Origin: Chamaecrista fasciculata
Taxonomy: Eukaryota; Streptophyta; Magnoliopsida; Fabales; Fabaceae
NCBI GenBank assembly: GCA_003254925.1
Contig: QANZ01010145.1
Location: 189,703-253,702, forward strand
DNA length: 64,000 nt
Reading direction: 5' to 3'
Part shown: positions 47,131-57,682 of the stretch, in pieces
Layout: each line of letters starts with the position of its first letter
Numbering within the stretch: the stretch's first letter is position 1
Made by a program: the position numbers and the translations under genes
Notes under the pieces: generated by a model
Told to the model about the DNA's origin: nothing
The model's database searches: none
Seen by the model: only the letters and a program-made list of their open reading frames with translations

Positions 47131-47371
47131 GGGTAAATCTATAATGCAAAGTTTAATTCTTGACATGGGATGCAATGGGTCATGAGCCAATAAAATAATG
47201 ACATGTGGAAGAGTTAGTTGTATATAAGTAGTGATATGACTCCATACACAGTTGTGATTGATTAAAAAATTTATTATTTTTTAGCATTAAATTATCTCAA
47301 TAGCTATAATTATGTCACATCAACATTTGTATCGCATGTCAAAAATCAAACTTTACATCTTAGACTAACCC
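47131..47371. mobile_element. MITE with about 37-bp terminal inverted repeats
   Basis: The left end GGGTAAATCTATAATGCAAA and the right-end inverse GGGTTAGTCTAAGATGTAAA continue as inverted repeats to TTGACATG. The element is 241 bp. It is flanked by T-runs (seven and six T), so the target duplication cannot be told from homopolymer. No coding content. Confidence 0.75.
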
Positions 47372-48263
47372 TTTTTTATTGATCTCAAATCTGTAGTGTA
47401 CAAATCTCGAAGTCAAATTAAATGTCGCAACACTCAATCTCATGCAAGATATATAGTGATCGTGAATTCCTTCCCACGATCTTTTTGTTTGGGGCTCAAA
47501 GTTTAGTGGGCAACAAGAGATGATAGTCCTCCGGCAAAACATTGAACGATAACCTCACTTTTCTCCAATACTAATAACATTTATTATTATTTTTATAACA
47601 ATACTACTCTGACTGTACTGTGCTCTTGTGCTACGTTCGATCCTATTCACTCTGAAAGTGAAAGTCAATCCAGGGAATGCCTACCAACATTCAGAAATAG
47701 AAACTTCATGTTTTTGCTGTGAATTGTTCAGCAATCATGAAGTTTGCGTGGGTTAATGATAAAACATATCAATTGAAGTGATTCAAAAGAGGGTGTATTC
47801 CTTAGCCTATGGCGCGCTGATGGATACCTTAGGCAAAAAAAAAAAGAGTTTATTAACTTGAAATTATTATGGAATTGCCTGCCAAGTTAAACTAAAATAA
47901 GACAAATCACACAATGGCAAAAAAGAAAGAAAAAAGAGAAGACGAATCACAAACACTACACACCGGTAATTAATCAGTGTGAATGTGTTGGTACATTTTG
48001 GTTGTAGCCAAGTTGAAAGCACATGAAGATTGAGGAAAATGAAGACAAAGCTCAATAACTCATTTATTCGTCACGGAGAGGTTACATCATTTACACTAGA
48101 CATACACCAAAAACAGCAATCGAGGTCAAAGCAAAACAGGAGACATGAATCTAATTAGATTGTTCAACACTCAACAACAGCATATATAGCAAGCACATTT
48201 GACATTATTAGTATAAACGACATAGAGAGATGAGAGAGATGGAATAGTGTTGAATTAAATTAA
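47372..48263. other. Spacer between MITE and sHSP pseudogene
   Basis: No gene-like frame. A TTAGGC plus A11 tract at 47829-47845 resembles the tails of the short retro-insertions, but no duplication was found around it. Confidence 0.45.
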
Positions 48264-48530
48264 TTAAGCAAGCTTGAGCTCAATGGTCTTGGGCCTCTTG
48301 GGCTCAGGAGGTGGAAGCTTCTCTACAGTAACTGTAAGAACCCCATCTTGAGATGTTGTCCATGTTAGCATTCTCAGGCAACACAAATTTCCTCATGAAT
48401 TTCCCCACTCTCCTCTCCATCCTCACGTAAGCCCTTGATGTATTATTATTATTGCTCTTTCCTTTTTCCGCCTCCTCTGAGAATTCCAGCATGTCCCCCA
48501 ACCCAGGTTTCGCATGTCCATTATTTCAGA
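48264..48530 (-). pseudogene. Decayed class II small heat-shock protein copy
   Basis: The minus strand retains [20 protein letters not shown] and then, in another frame, [20 protein letters not shown] and the ending KLA-stop at 48264. A deletion of about 11 bp after ATCTC (near 48350) removes the SAVCQ region and shifts the frame. Upstream, only a scrambled remnant of the central domain survives, with an (AAT)n expansion near 48440-48452, and the N-terminal half is missing. It is clearly non-functional. It is the same family and strand as the intact gene 2 kb to the left, so it derives from a tandem duplication. Confidence 0.88.
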
Positions 48531-49055
48531 TATCACGGATTTGATCACCGACTCTAATTAATTTAATTGGCCAAAGGGAATTCAAATACAATTTCATCTC
48601 AGACTTCAGATTCATTTCACACCAAGCAACAGAGTGCTTCCAATTTATATACAAGAAAATTAACCCCTTGTTGCTAACATTAATTTAATATACGAATAAT
48701 CTGTTTAGGACAGTTTGACAGTAATTATGAGGAAGGTGTGATAGACATTGGAGAAAATTTTTCACTAAAACGAGATTATGAGAAGTTTAAATAAAACATT
48801 ACCAATTATTTTTCCACCAAATGATATACAGCCTGGATTATTATGGAAAATAAAATAACAAACAGAAAAACAAAACGGATCTTAAAGGCTCACTTCTGGC
48901 CCAAACAGCGGAAACGATGGTCTACTTTACTAATTGTACTCTTTAGGTCCCTCCCTTTTTAGTAGGGTACCCACTACCCACCACATTATGTTTAGGTTTT
49001 CAAAAACGGTCACAGTCTCACAGATACAGCAACAGACACGTGTCTATTTCTGTTT
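48531..49055. other. Spacer upstream of the sHSP pseudogene
   Basis: No feature recognised beyond AT-rich sequence and an ACACGTGT E/G-box-like motif near 49036. Confidence 0.45.
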
Positions 49056-49151
49056 ATCCGCAAAACCCTCACTTTTTTTTTGGTGAAAACAGGGGGCTAA
49101 AAAGCCCAAGAAAAGAGAACACTAAACAATCACATCCGCAAAACCCTCACT
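49056..49151 (-). mobile_element. 60-bp LINE 3'-end fragment with 18-bp TSD
   Basis: ATCCGCAAAACCCTCACT at 49056-49073 is repeated exactly at 49134-49151. The 60-bp insert, on the minus strand, ends CTTTTTAGCCCCCTGTTTTC then ACC and a run of A, the kind of GC-poor tail seen on plant L1-type LINEs. It is a severely 5'-truncated retroposed copy with an intact, and so fairly young, target duplication. Confidence 0.75.
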
Positions 49152-50000
49152 GATTCCTCGATTTTTTTTACCCATATTTGCCTAATTGCCTTAAAAGTTA
49201 AATCTTAATAAAAGATTCACAACTACAAATTTCTTTCTTTTTCTTTTTTCTAAGAAAAGACTAACTCACATTGTTGCCTCAGACTCAGTTGTAAAAATTT
49301 TAAGTTTTCATTTTCATTTTTAATATTTTAGAAGGAAATTGTATTGAGGAAATATAGTTTTATTAACAAAACTTAAATTGCTGTACTAAATAATTTAATT
49401 AAAATAAATATAAATTATTAACAGGGCATGTGTCCATTTCCGTTGATCCATAAATCCCTCTGTACTAAAATCCACAGCTTTGTGCCTCTGTCCCATGTGT
49501 TAAGCAGCATTTTTAAGCCTCTCTCTCTCTCTCAATTTCACCGTATGATTAGTGACACCTCTGCTTCGCTTTTTAAGCAGCCTCTTCTATTGTTGCAACT
49601 CTCTCTCTCTATCTCGCCTCCATTAGGTTTAGTTATCTCTGCTTCGCCTCACCATCCGCTCTCAATTGATTTTCTTGATTATGAGATGAGCAAAGATGAT
49701 CAGAGTTCATGAATCTATGGTTGCAACTATATTTTGTTCTCAATCGGTTGCTCTAGTCAAGAAATGTTTGACCCACTTATGGTGATCCCCGCCCGCTCAC
49801 AAATCTGTCTCCGCAAGAAGAAAAAAAGAAAAACCAATCCCTTCATCTCAATCTATATCTTGGACTTTCAAATACCCCTATAACTATTTACTCTTCAATC
49901 TTTCTTGTCTTTTCCATTTCTTGTGTATTTCGCAGACCCAACTTTTTATCGGTGCCTGAAAAATCATTTTCTTGGATATATTTCCTCGAAAGTGGCGAAG
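49152..50000 (+). promoter_or_regulatory. Upstream region and 5' leader of the carrier gene
   Basis: From about 49500 the sequence becomes C/T-rich with a (CT)n run at about 49519-49533 and again near 49600, typical of plant core promoters and leaders. The 94-codon frame at 49428 lies in this leader and is not a convincing gene. Confidence 0.4.
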
Positions 50001-51050
50001 ATGATGAGTCTAGGTGCAGCCGAGGACGATTCGTCTTCAGAAATCAATATCCCAGCAGAGATAGATTGGCACATGCTTGACAAATCAAAATTCTTCTTCC
50101 TCGGCGCCGCCTTATTTTCCGGTGTATCAACTGCGCTTTATCCTATTATTGTGTTAAAAACCCGCCAGCAGGTTTGTTCATCTCAGATTTCTTGCTTCCG
50201 TATGTCTTTCTCCATCATGCGCTACGAGGGTTTTAGAGGGTTTTACAAAGGTTTCGGTACTTCTTTGACTGGAACCATCCCTGCACGAGCCCTTTACATG
50301 GGTGCCCTTGAAGTCACCAAGAGTAATGTTGCCTCTGCTATTGCTGGCTTGGGTTTTTCAGATACCACAGCCACCGCCATAGCTAATGCTTCTGCTGGAG
50401 TGAGTTCTGCTATGGCTGCACAATTAGTGTGGACCCCAATTGATGTTGTGAGCCAAAGACTCATGGTCAGTGGTAGTCAGAACATGCTTCCCAATGTTCA
50501 CTCTGGGAATTACAGGAATGGTCTTGACGCGTTCAGGCAAATTCTGTGCACAGATGGACTGAGAGGACTATATAGGGGATTTGGGATTTCAATTTTGACT
50601 TATGCACCATCTAATGCTGTTTGGTGGACTTCATACTCTTTGGTACATAGGCTCATATGGGGTGGTTTTGGTCGCTATATGGGTAAAAAGAGAGATGATG
50701 AGAGAAAATTGGTGAATGGGTGTGGTTTTAGGCCTGATTCGAAGGCTATGGTAGCAGTCCAAGGGTTAAGTGCAGTTATGGCTAGTGGGGTTTCAGCAAT
50801 TATAACGATGCCGCTTGACACAATCAAGACGAGGTTGCAGGTGTTGGATGCAGAAGAAAATGGACGAAGGAGACCATTGACTGCTTTGCAGACTGTTAGG
50901 AATTTGGTGAATGAAGGTGGATTCCTCGCTTGTTACAGAGGATTGGGGCCAAGGTGGGCTTCCATGTCCATGTCTGCAACAACCATGATCACTACGTACG
51001 AGTTCTTGAAACGAATGTCTACCAAGAGCCAAGGGCAATTAACTGCATAA
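50001..51050 (+). CDS. Mitochondrial carrier family protein, SLC25A44-like
   Basis: An intronless ORF; the likely start is one of two adjacent ATGs at 50001/50004 (MMSLGAAEDD), giving 349 residues. The ORF extends upstream to 49905, but those residues look like leader. Three carrier repeats are visible: YPIIVLKTRQQ, TPIDVVSQRLM and MPLDTIKTRLQ, each opening with the Px(D/E)xx(K/R) motif (degenerate in repeats 1 and 2, intact in repeat 3), and each followed by GFRGFYKGFG, GLRGLYRGFG or GFLACYRGLG. WTSYS and the PARALYMG segment match SLC25A44-type carriers; mammalian SLC25A44 transports branched-chain amino acids into mitochondria. The plant substrate is inferred, not known from sequence. Similar to Arabidopsis At5g15640 as I recall. 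Confidence 0.93.
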   Translation: MMSLGAAEDDSSSEINIPAEIDWHMLDKSKFFFLGAALFSGVSTALYPIIVLKTRQQVCSSQISCFRMSFSIMRYEGFRGFYKGFGTSLTGTIPARALYMGALEVTKSNVASAIAGLGFSDTTATAIANASAGVSSAMAAQLVWTPIDVVSQRLMVSGSQNMLPNVHSGNYRNGLDAFRQILCTDGLRGLYRGFGISILTYAPSNAVWWTSYSLVHRLIWGGFGRYMGKKRDDERKLVNGCGFRPDSKAMVAVQGLSAVMASGVSAIITMPLDTIKTRLQVLDAEENGRRRPLTALQTVRNLVNEGGFLACYRGLGPRWASMSMSATTMITTYEFLKRMSTKSQGQLTA

Positions 51051-53086
51051 AACTTTTGAGCAGTAAAAAGATTAGGATCAGCTTGTTTTCATTGTGTCTC
51101 TTGGAGTTTCTTAAAGTTTTAGCTTGTAAGATTCTGCCTCATCACCAACATGATGAGATTGTATATTCAACACTTTCTTTATTTCTTTCTTTTTTGTCCC
51201 CTTTACTTATCGCGAATTCACCCAAGAAAATACCAAAAATACTTGATAGTTCTTGAAAAATATCATTTGAATTGAATGGAGACCATGAAGCTTGCGGTTA
51301 TTTTGATCCCTTTAAAGTAATAATTAAATTTAACCAGGTCCTTTCACCTACACGATTCAGCCCTGTAACTAGTGGGGTCTAGGAGATTCAGAAATATAGA
51401 ATTGCTTCACTCCTCATCAAAATTACTATGAATTTACGCAAAGATGAGAACGTACGTGCGTGTTCTGGCCCTTGCGGCCTTCAAAGGACATAAGCCGTGT
51501 GTATTAAGGGCGTTCATAGAACAACCAAGAGGGTATTTCTCTTGTGACGGTTAAAGAATTGACTTTGTCTGGAAATATTTAATTCATTATTCGGAAAACA
51601 ACTCGAACAGGTAGAAAAGAAAAGAAATATTTGTATAGCGGAAATTAGATGGATGGGTATCATGAGATATATCCACAAAGTGAAACTGAAATTCAGGCTT
51701 TTTCAAAATAGTTATAGGCACACAAAACCAAGTAGTTGGGTAAACGACAAGCCATATTGTTGCTGTGTGAGATCACCCAATGTCATAAACTTGTTCAATT
51801 AAAATTCGAATTGGCTTATTAATATTGCTCTGTTTACAGGTATTATTTTCTCATTAGGGAATCTGAAAACCGATTCATTGAACAGAGGGAGGCAGGCAAC
51901 AAGTCCGACACTGAAAACCATGGGCTCACTACAAAAACCTGTTTTGCCAACCAATCTGTATGTATACATTTTCTACGGACAATTGGATCTTAATCAAATA
52001 CTATGGACCATTGGGCACCTAAAACTGTGGGCCAATACACACTCCTAACTTCTTTCCTCTTGTTTCTCTCTCCACTCTATCCAAGTTTCCTTGTTCTTGT
52101 GCCTCGCAGTAAAGCTTCCATTTTTACCTCACGATGACAATTTGTGCTCTTTGGGGTTGTTCTGCGTGGGACTAACATTGCTGGGGCGTTACAGTCTTAC
52201 GGAGGTGAAATATTGGCTGATTGGCTCACGAGGTAATGAACGGATTCAAAGGTGAAATTTCATGTGAAGTCCTCACATTAGATAATCAATCAAGCAGCTT
52301 TCGTAGCAGGTGGGCACGTGATCTCCTCAATAAAATGTAATTATTTGATATTGTACAATGTATTATATAAATCATATGATCCTTAATTCAATATTTCCAT
52401 GTCAGCAATAAGTTGCTTAAAAACCTATTTTAGTCCCTAATGTTTACCTTAAGTAAGTTCTGGTCCCTAATATTCTTTTTGTTCTATTTTGATCCTGTTT
52501 CATTATTAGTCTCTAACTATTAAATATAGTTATATCTCTTTCATTTCAAACTCGAATACGATTAAATTAGAGTTAAGAACAGTTGGCAAACGAGATCAAA
52601 TAGTACTTTAATATAATTTTTTTAACACCCAAATTGATGAGGTGATATATGCAATGAGTTGTTAAACGTTTTTTTTGGTGAATACTTTCTTTTTAATTAA
52701 TTGTTTTAAGGGCAAAAACCATGGGGGGTGGGGTGGGGTGGAGGACAGGTCCATGTTGGCACTATATGATATGAAGACGACAGCTGCAAACAGACCTAAC
52801 CAGATACATTCCTTTACAAGTTACAACTCCAACCAGAAAAGAATGACAGTCAGCAATACCAAGAAGATATGAATATTTGGCTATTGACACGGAATACCCC
52901 TACAGAGACCTTTAATCTAAGGAAGCACATCATCAAGTTCACAGTGGCAGAATTTGGTCCTAAACATAATAAACATCCTGATTTGAGACAGAATCAACAG
53001 ACAGACAGATTTCCTGAAATTAACAGCAACACTAATAAGCCTGACCTACTACTACACAAATTTGTAATTTGCAATCATAGCCAATG
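51051..53086. other. Intergenic region with an old repeat fragment
   Basis: It includes the carrier 3' UTR. At about 52430-52620 there are GTCCCTAAT units and an ATATAGTTATATCTCTTTCATTTCAAA-type block related to the repeats at 13636-14112. No gene recognised. Confidence 0.5.
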
Positions 53087-54395
53087 TCAAGGTCGAACTC
53101 TCTTGTTGCTACAGGATGGACATTTATACTGCTTGATATGCTCGGCCCTTGCAGGAGTGATCTTTACACACTTTCCATGAAACCACTTCTCGCAGATGTC
53201 ACAGCATATCCAAAACTCATCAGCTGCATAGTTCTCTCCACATGCCCCACACAGTGTCTCTCCATGCTCATCCTCATCTTCGTCTTCCAAAACTTCCTCA
53301 TCTTCATCCTTTGCTTGCATTGCCTTTGTATACTTCCCCTGGGATTCCGATCCTTTCTGCATTTGCCAAATTAGACAAATAATGACAATAAATACACAGT
53401 TAAGGTGCTCATGTTTCACTCCAAATAATAGAAAAGTTGAAGATGTACCTTGGAATTTGATTTGGATTTGTTACTGCTATGATTAGAAACTGATGACTTC
53501 TCCTTTCCTTGTTTCTTAGCCATCCCTGTTACAACCTCAAATATTGTTGGAAGATCATTTATCATATTAAACAGTCGCTTTCTGCAAGAAGAACAATGAT
53601 GACAACTTTCAATTTCATTATATAGTCACAAAAAAATGCAAATTAAAGCACTATCCAAGGAGATATGATGATTACTTTCAAAATAAACCTCCTGAATCAT
53701 GATTGTAAGGATAATTGAAAGGCATTGGGGAAATACATACCTATCAGACTTATCAAATCCAAATCTAGCGCCAAAATAAAAGGCTACAGCAAGTAACCAG
53801 GCATCACTGTGAACAGCCACCAAAGATAGCCAGTCTTTTTCTTGCATCCCATCTCTGGCAAAGTTAATACCCAATGCCGGTTCTGGAAGCTCTGGAGGCA
53901 CCTCCTCTGCCGGCAGATTCACTTCCCATTGCTCGCTAGGAAGTCCATAAAGGCAAAGGTTTTCCTTCTCTGTATCACCAAGTTTGTATCCATGAAACCA
54001 GGTCATGTCAAACAAGTATTCTTATTAATATATCTTATCATATACTAAGGCCACCTGTACTGTGATTAATGAACTTACTTACCCGGATCACACTGCTGAT
54101 AGAACTCTTCTACATCTGCAAACCACAACCAGAAAAGGAAAGACAGAAAAACACATTATGTGTAACATCCAGACAATATATTGAGAACCGAAGTCAAATT
54201 AAAAACAAAACATCCCCAAAATCAACAAGAAACAGGCGAGAACAGTGTTATTAGTTCGTTCGTCAAAAAACAAAGCAAAACTAGGAGTATAAATATACCA
54301 GTAGTGAGGGCCTTAATCAGGGCAGCTCGACGACCCTTGAAATCCCTAAAGACCTCTTCGACCGTACGGGGATTGTACGGAGATCCTTCGTCCAT
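53087..54395 (-). CDS. PHD finger protein ALFIN-LIKE
   Basis: Five exons (54299-54395, 54083-54115, 53741-53969, 53449-53581, 53087-53356) give 253 residues, standard for the family. The start is [16 protein letters not shown]. The plant-specific Alfin domain covers about 1-135 ([37 protein letters not shown]). A basic/Ser-rich linker and an acidic stretch (EDEDEDEH) precede the C-terminal PHD finger at about 200-250, with the C4HC3 pattern CGACG ... CCDIC ... WFHGKCVKI ... CPSC. Family knowledge: the PHD binds H3K4me2/3 in the nucleus, and AL proteins work with PRC1 RING factors and in stress and nutrient responses. All zinc ligands are present. Which AL paralogue (AL1-AL7) is not determined. 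Confidence 0.96.
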
Positions 54396-54928
54396 TTGGA
54401 GCTCAAATTAACAGAGAGAAAAGATGTGCCTGCAAATGGAGGGAAAGATGGGAAAGTATTTGACCTGTGTGGCGAAGAAAGAGAAAGCGTAGGTTTAATT
54501 TTCATCGGATCTGAATCGGACAGAATTCAATATATTAACCGCATTTCATACAAGGCCCTCGAGTCCGCGAAATGGTTAACCCGTTTACGACAATTTTCAA
54601 ATTTTTCTAGTGCTACTGGTGGACCCACCTTGAGTTATCATTACCATATTTGACTTTTTGTTTCCGTAATTGCATTAATATAAGAAAGACCATCATTTGA
54701 CATTCATATATATTTTCAAGTTATTTTTGGCCATTATTTTCAACTTACATACAAAAGTTTACGACACTGTGGTCAAATATAAAAAAACTTTTACAATACT
54801 ATTTACATTCACATTATTATCATCTCATCCACACTCACAAAAAGTTTACACAATCCACTTACTACAGAATCAGGACAAAACTCCTATACCCAGCCTTATA
54901 CAGAAACAGATTCATAAATGAAGCCACT
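54396..54928. other. ALFIN-LIKE promoter region / RWP-RK 3' region
   Basis: A 533-bp gap between two genes on the minus strand. It must hold the AL promoter and the RWP-RK 3' UTR. No element was recognised. Confidence 0.45.
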
Positions 54929-56444
54929 TCAGTCCAAATTTAATGCAGTTGGGACGACTCCACCACAGCACTCAATCATTTCTTGCCGCAATCTGGCGAT
55001 TTCTGCCTCATTTCGCGCCTTTGCCATAGCATCTTCTGCGTTTAAAGTCCCTCTCAGTATGTTTATTTTCTTTACAATGCTCTTTATCTGCCATATATAT
55101 ATATATATCCCACGCATAAATATATATATGTGTAATAAGTTCATAACCAAAAATTAATTAACTTACTTTCCTATGCGGCCATCGGGCTAGTTTTGCTTTG
55201 CGGCATATTTTCTTTACAACAGTGGGGCACAGGTTTACTTCCTTTGCTGCTTCTTCGATCGGAAGATGAAAGTAGTCACTGAAATCACTAAGTGTCATCT
55301 TCCCCGCTCTCTCCCTCTGCATTCACTCATATCGTTATGTAACCAATTATTACTGAATCACAATTTAAAAAAGATTCATGACGATCAAACCCAACCAAAA
55401 CTAAACATAAGAATAACCTGCGTTGCAAGGCAAGTCGCTTTAGGATTCTTTTCCGGATCTTCTGCATCGTCAGATGTCCCCCCTAATTACACATGATGAA
55501 TATTTTGGAAATCAAATATCATTTAAATTAATTTAAACTGCCAAACGAGATCACATATACTACCACATATAGAGACTTACCATTATTGTCAACATTCATA
55601 TCAACCAGTTCATCTTTAATATCTTCTGTCCAGTCCATTCCAACGCAGAGTGCTTCATAATAGGCTGAAAAAGGATCTTGCACAACGAAGTACCCGGCTG
55701 CGTTTTGCTCCATCCAGTACTTGGTCAGAAAATTCTTGATTTCTTCTATGCTTCTGTTACAAAAACTGATCATATTTTTCCCAAGTCAGAGACATCATTA
55801 TTTGTACTCACCAAAAATCAATTACAAAAGTTAGAAGAGGGCATACTCAAACATATGAATTTGATGATCGGTAGAAGAAGCGGCATTGGTGATATTGCTC
55901 TTCTGTTGAATTGCATGACAGATCATTCCCAGTCTTCCGTGAATTTCAAGTTTAGTGAACATTAACCCTACAATCATCAAACACCCCACGCGCGTCAAAA
56001 ATGGAATAAAAAATAAATAGAATCTGAATTGTCAAGTTCTGTGAACGTGAATGAATCCTATTCCATACCATTGGTATGCACAATTTCTCTGAGCACTTGG
56101 CAGCAACTACAAATAAAAGGAACAGGGGGTTCTGGCCAGAATGAAAGTTGAACGACTTCAGCGAAATTCTGTGAACCCGAATAGTCTTGACCCGTATGAG
56201 TTTCCTCATGAACTTGAGATGGACCCGCTTGGTGGTGGGAAAAATTATGAAGCGTGTCTTGAATCAATGGATTTGGGGCATTGTCACTGCCTTGTTGATA
56301 AATTGCATGAAGTGGTTGAGGGAGTGAAGAAGAAGATAAATCGGCGAGGGTGGGATTCTGATCATTGCCGATATCATAAATACTACGAGGAAGTGGGAAA
56401 TCATAAGGATCATGATATGGAACGATAGACCTTGGATCCGCCAT
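54929..56444 (-). CDS. RWP-RK domain transcription factor
   Basis: Six exons (56069-56444, 55847-55967, 55581-55753, 55418-55482, 55167-55316, 54929-55087) give 347 residues; all joins are in frame. The N-terminus (MADPRSIVPYHDPYDFPLP) is disordered. A conserved block near 105-125 contains FWPEPPVPFICSCCQVLREI, perhaps a metal- or redox-sensitive Cys cluster, followed by a predicted helical segment with MFTKLEIHGRLGMICHAI. The RWP-RK domain lies at about 250-300 (MTLSDFSDYFHLPIEEAA, VCPTVV-like LCPTVVKKICRK, RWPHRK, KSIVKKI), split by the last intron directly after RWPHRK. A C-terminal helix (about 300-330, ARNEAEIARLRQEM) may be a coiled coil. There is no PB1 domain, so it is RKD-like rather than NLP. 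RKD factors control egg-cell and gametophyte programmes; the role here is not known. Confidence 0.93.
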
Positions 56445-56650
56445 GCATTCACAAAACAGAAATTAATTAGATAATTACTCTCTGCACTGAGGGGATTTCT
56501 TGTAGCGGCGCCAAAATGAAAGCGCCGCCACAGAGAGGATAATGTATGTAAGGGACTGTAACTCTGGTTTCTGTGGAAGAGATGAATGAATGAATGGTGA
56601 AAACTGAGAGCAAGTTATATAGGGGAGAAAGAGGCGCCAACCCAAGGCAG
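56445..56650 (-). promoter_or_regulatory. Core promoter of the RWP-RK gene with E2F-like sites
   Basis: On the minus strand a TATA box (TATATAA, 56615-56621) lies about 170 bp upstream of the start. Two GGCGCCAA motifs, at 56507-56514 (followed by AA) and 56633-56640, read as TTGGCGCC on the minus strand, close to the E2F consensus TTTSSCGS. One sits just upstream of the TATA box, the other in the presumed leader. Confidence 0.5.
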
Positions 56651-57200
56651 TTAACGACCGTTGGAGGCAATGTCGGTTCACATGTGACCAACAATTTTCA
56701 TTTGATTTCAAAACCTTATAAATTACACAGTTAAACGACGAGGCTCCAATCTCATCTCGTCGTTTCGGCCAAAATATTACTATTTGAAACTCTTGGTGTA
56801 TCAGTAAGCGTCCCTTTGCAATTTTTTTTGGATAAAAACTATATATTATATATTTATATGCCATATATATTTCATTTACATGTAAACAAACACCTTTTGT
56901 TGAATAATTTGATTTGGGATTTAGTAATCTAACAGTGGAAGAATAACAGCAGATCAGCAGACTATATATATGCGCAATGGAAAAGGCCTGATATATATGT
57001 GGACCAAAAAGTATACTTCTCCGTAGCCCTTACTTACTGTGTTGTGGTAATTTTAGAGATACAGAAAACAGAGAAAACGAAATGAGAACAATGATTTTTA
57101 TTCATATATAACCTGATAACCTGATTATAAATCACATCTTCTATCTATTTATACGTGGAGAGATCGAGTCCAGTGGTAATAACAACCTCAAGAGACTCAA

Positions 57201-57262
57201 CAGTCTTTAACAAACTTAACTAACCGGACTTAACAGTCTTTAACAAACTTAACTAACGGAAC
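57201..57262. repeat. 33-bp tandem duplication
   Basis: CAGTCTTTAACAAACTTAAC followed by TAACCGGACTTAA begins at 57201 and restarts at 57234, giving almost two copies. A simple local duplication. Confidence 0.8.
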
Positions 57263-57311
57263 TTTTTTATTTTTAATTTTATTTTTTTGGCCTGGACCTA
57301 ACCGAACTTTT
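57253..57311 (-). mobile_element. 31-bp poly(A) retro-insertion with 14-bp TSD
   Basis: CTAACGGAACTTTT (57253-57266) recurs with one mismatch as CTAACCGAACTTTT (57298-57311). The 31-bp insert read on the minus strand is GTCCAGGCC followed by an A-rich tail. Same layout as the insertions at 4606, 15001, 39144 and 49056. Confidence 0.6.
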
Positions 57312-57682
57312 ATTGATGTACATACCCTCACGGTGGTGAGGGGGAAAATCATATTTTTTTGGGTGTGGGAAGAATAGCTCGTCCTCCTTCCATTAGTAAT
57401 GAGGATTAATTCTGGATCTGACAAATTAGATGTTATAATTAGTAATCCTTTTGGTTAATCTTCGGCTAAGGCTCATGGTGAATTCTAGTTTCACCAAGAG
57501 CAACAATGTCAAGTCAAGTTCACATGATCATGAAAGGCATAAAAAGATCTCACGATGTTTTACTTTTCTTGGTAATTTATTTGTAAAATTTAATCCATAT
57601 AGTAACTCATCTGTTTGGCCCCAAAAAAAAAAAACTGCAAGCTCATCGAATGCTGAATAATAAATCGCAAAAAAAGAAATGA

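Larger units (their letters stand above)
56651..57682. other. Spacer left of the omega-amidase pseudogene
   Basis: AT-rich; no gene. It contains the 33-bp tandem repeat at 57201-57262 and the poly(A) insertion at 57253-57311. Confidence 0.45.

Noticed and set aside
47829-47845. TTAGGC plus A11 tract, like the tails of the micro-insertions
   Set aside because: No flanking direct repeat could be found, so it does not meet the criterion used for the others.
49428-49712. 94-codon ORF upstream of the carrier gene
   Set aside because: Ser/Leu/Pro-rich composition follows from CT-repeats in the presumed promoter and leader; no homology or splice link to the carrier.
49905-50000. N-terminal extension of the carrier ORF
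   Set aside because: These 32 codons lack carrier-family similarity; the start at 50001/50004 fits the family, and the upstream part is more likely leader.
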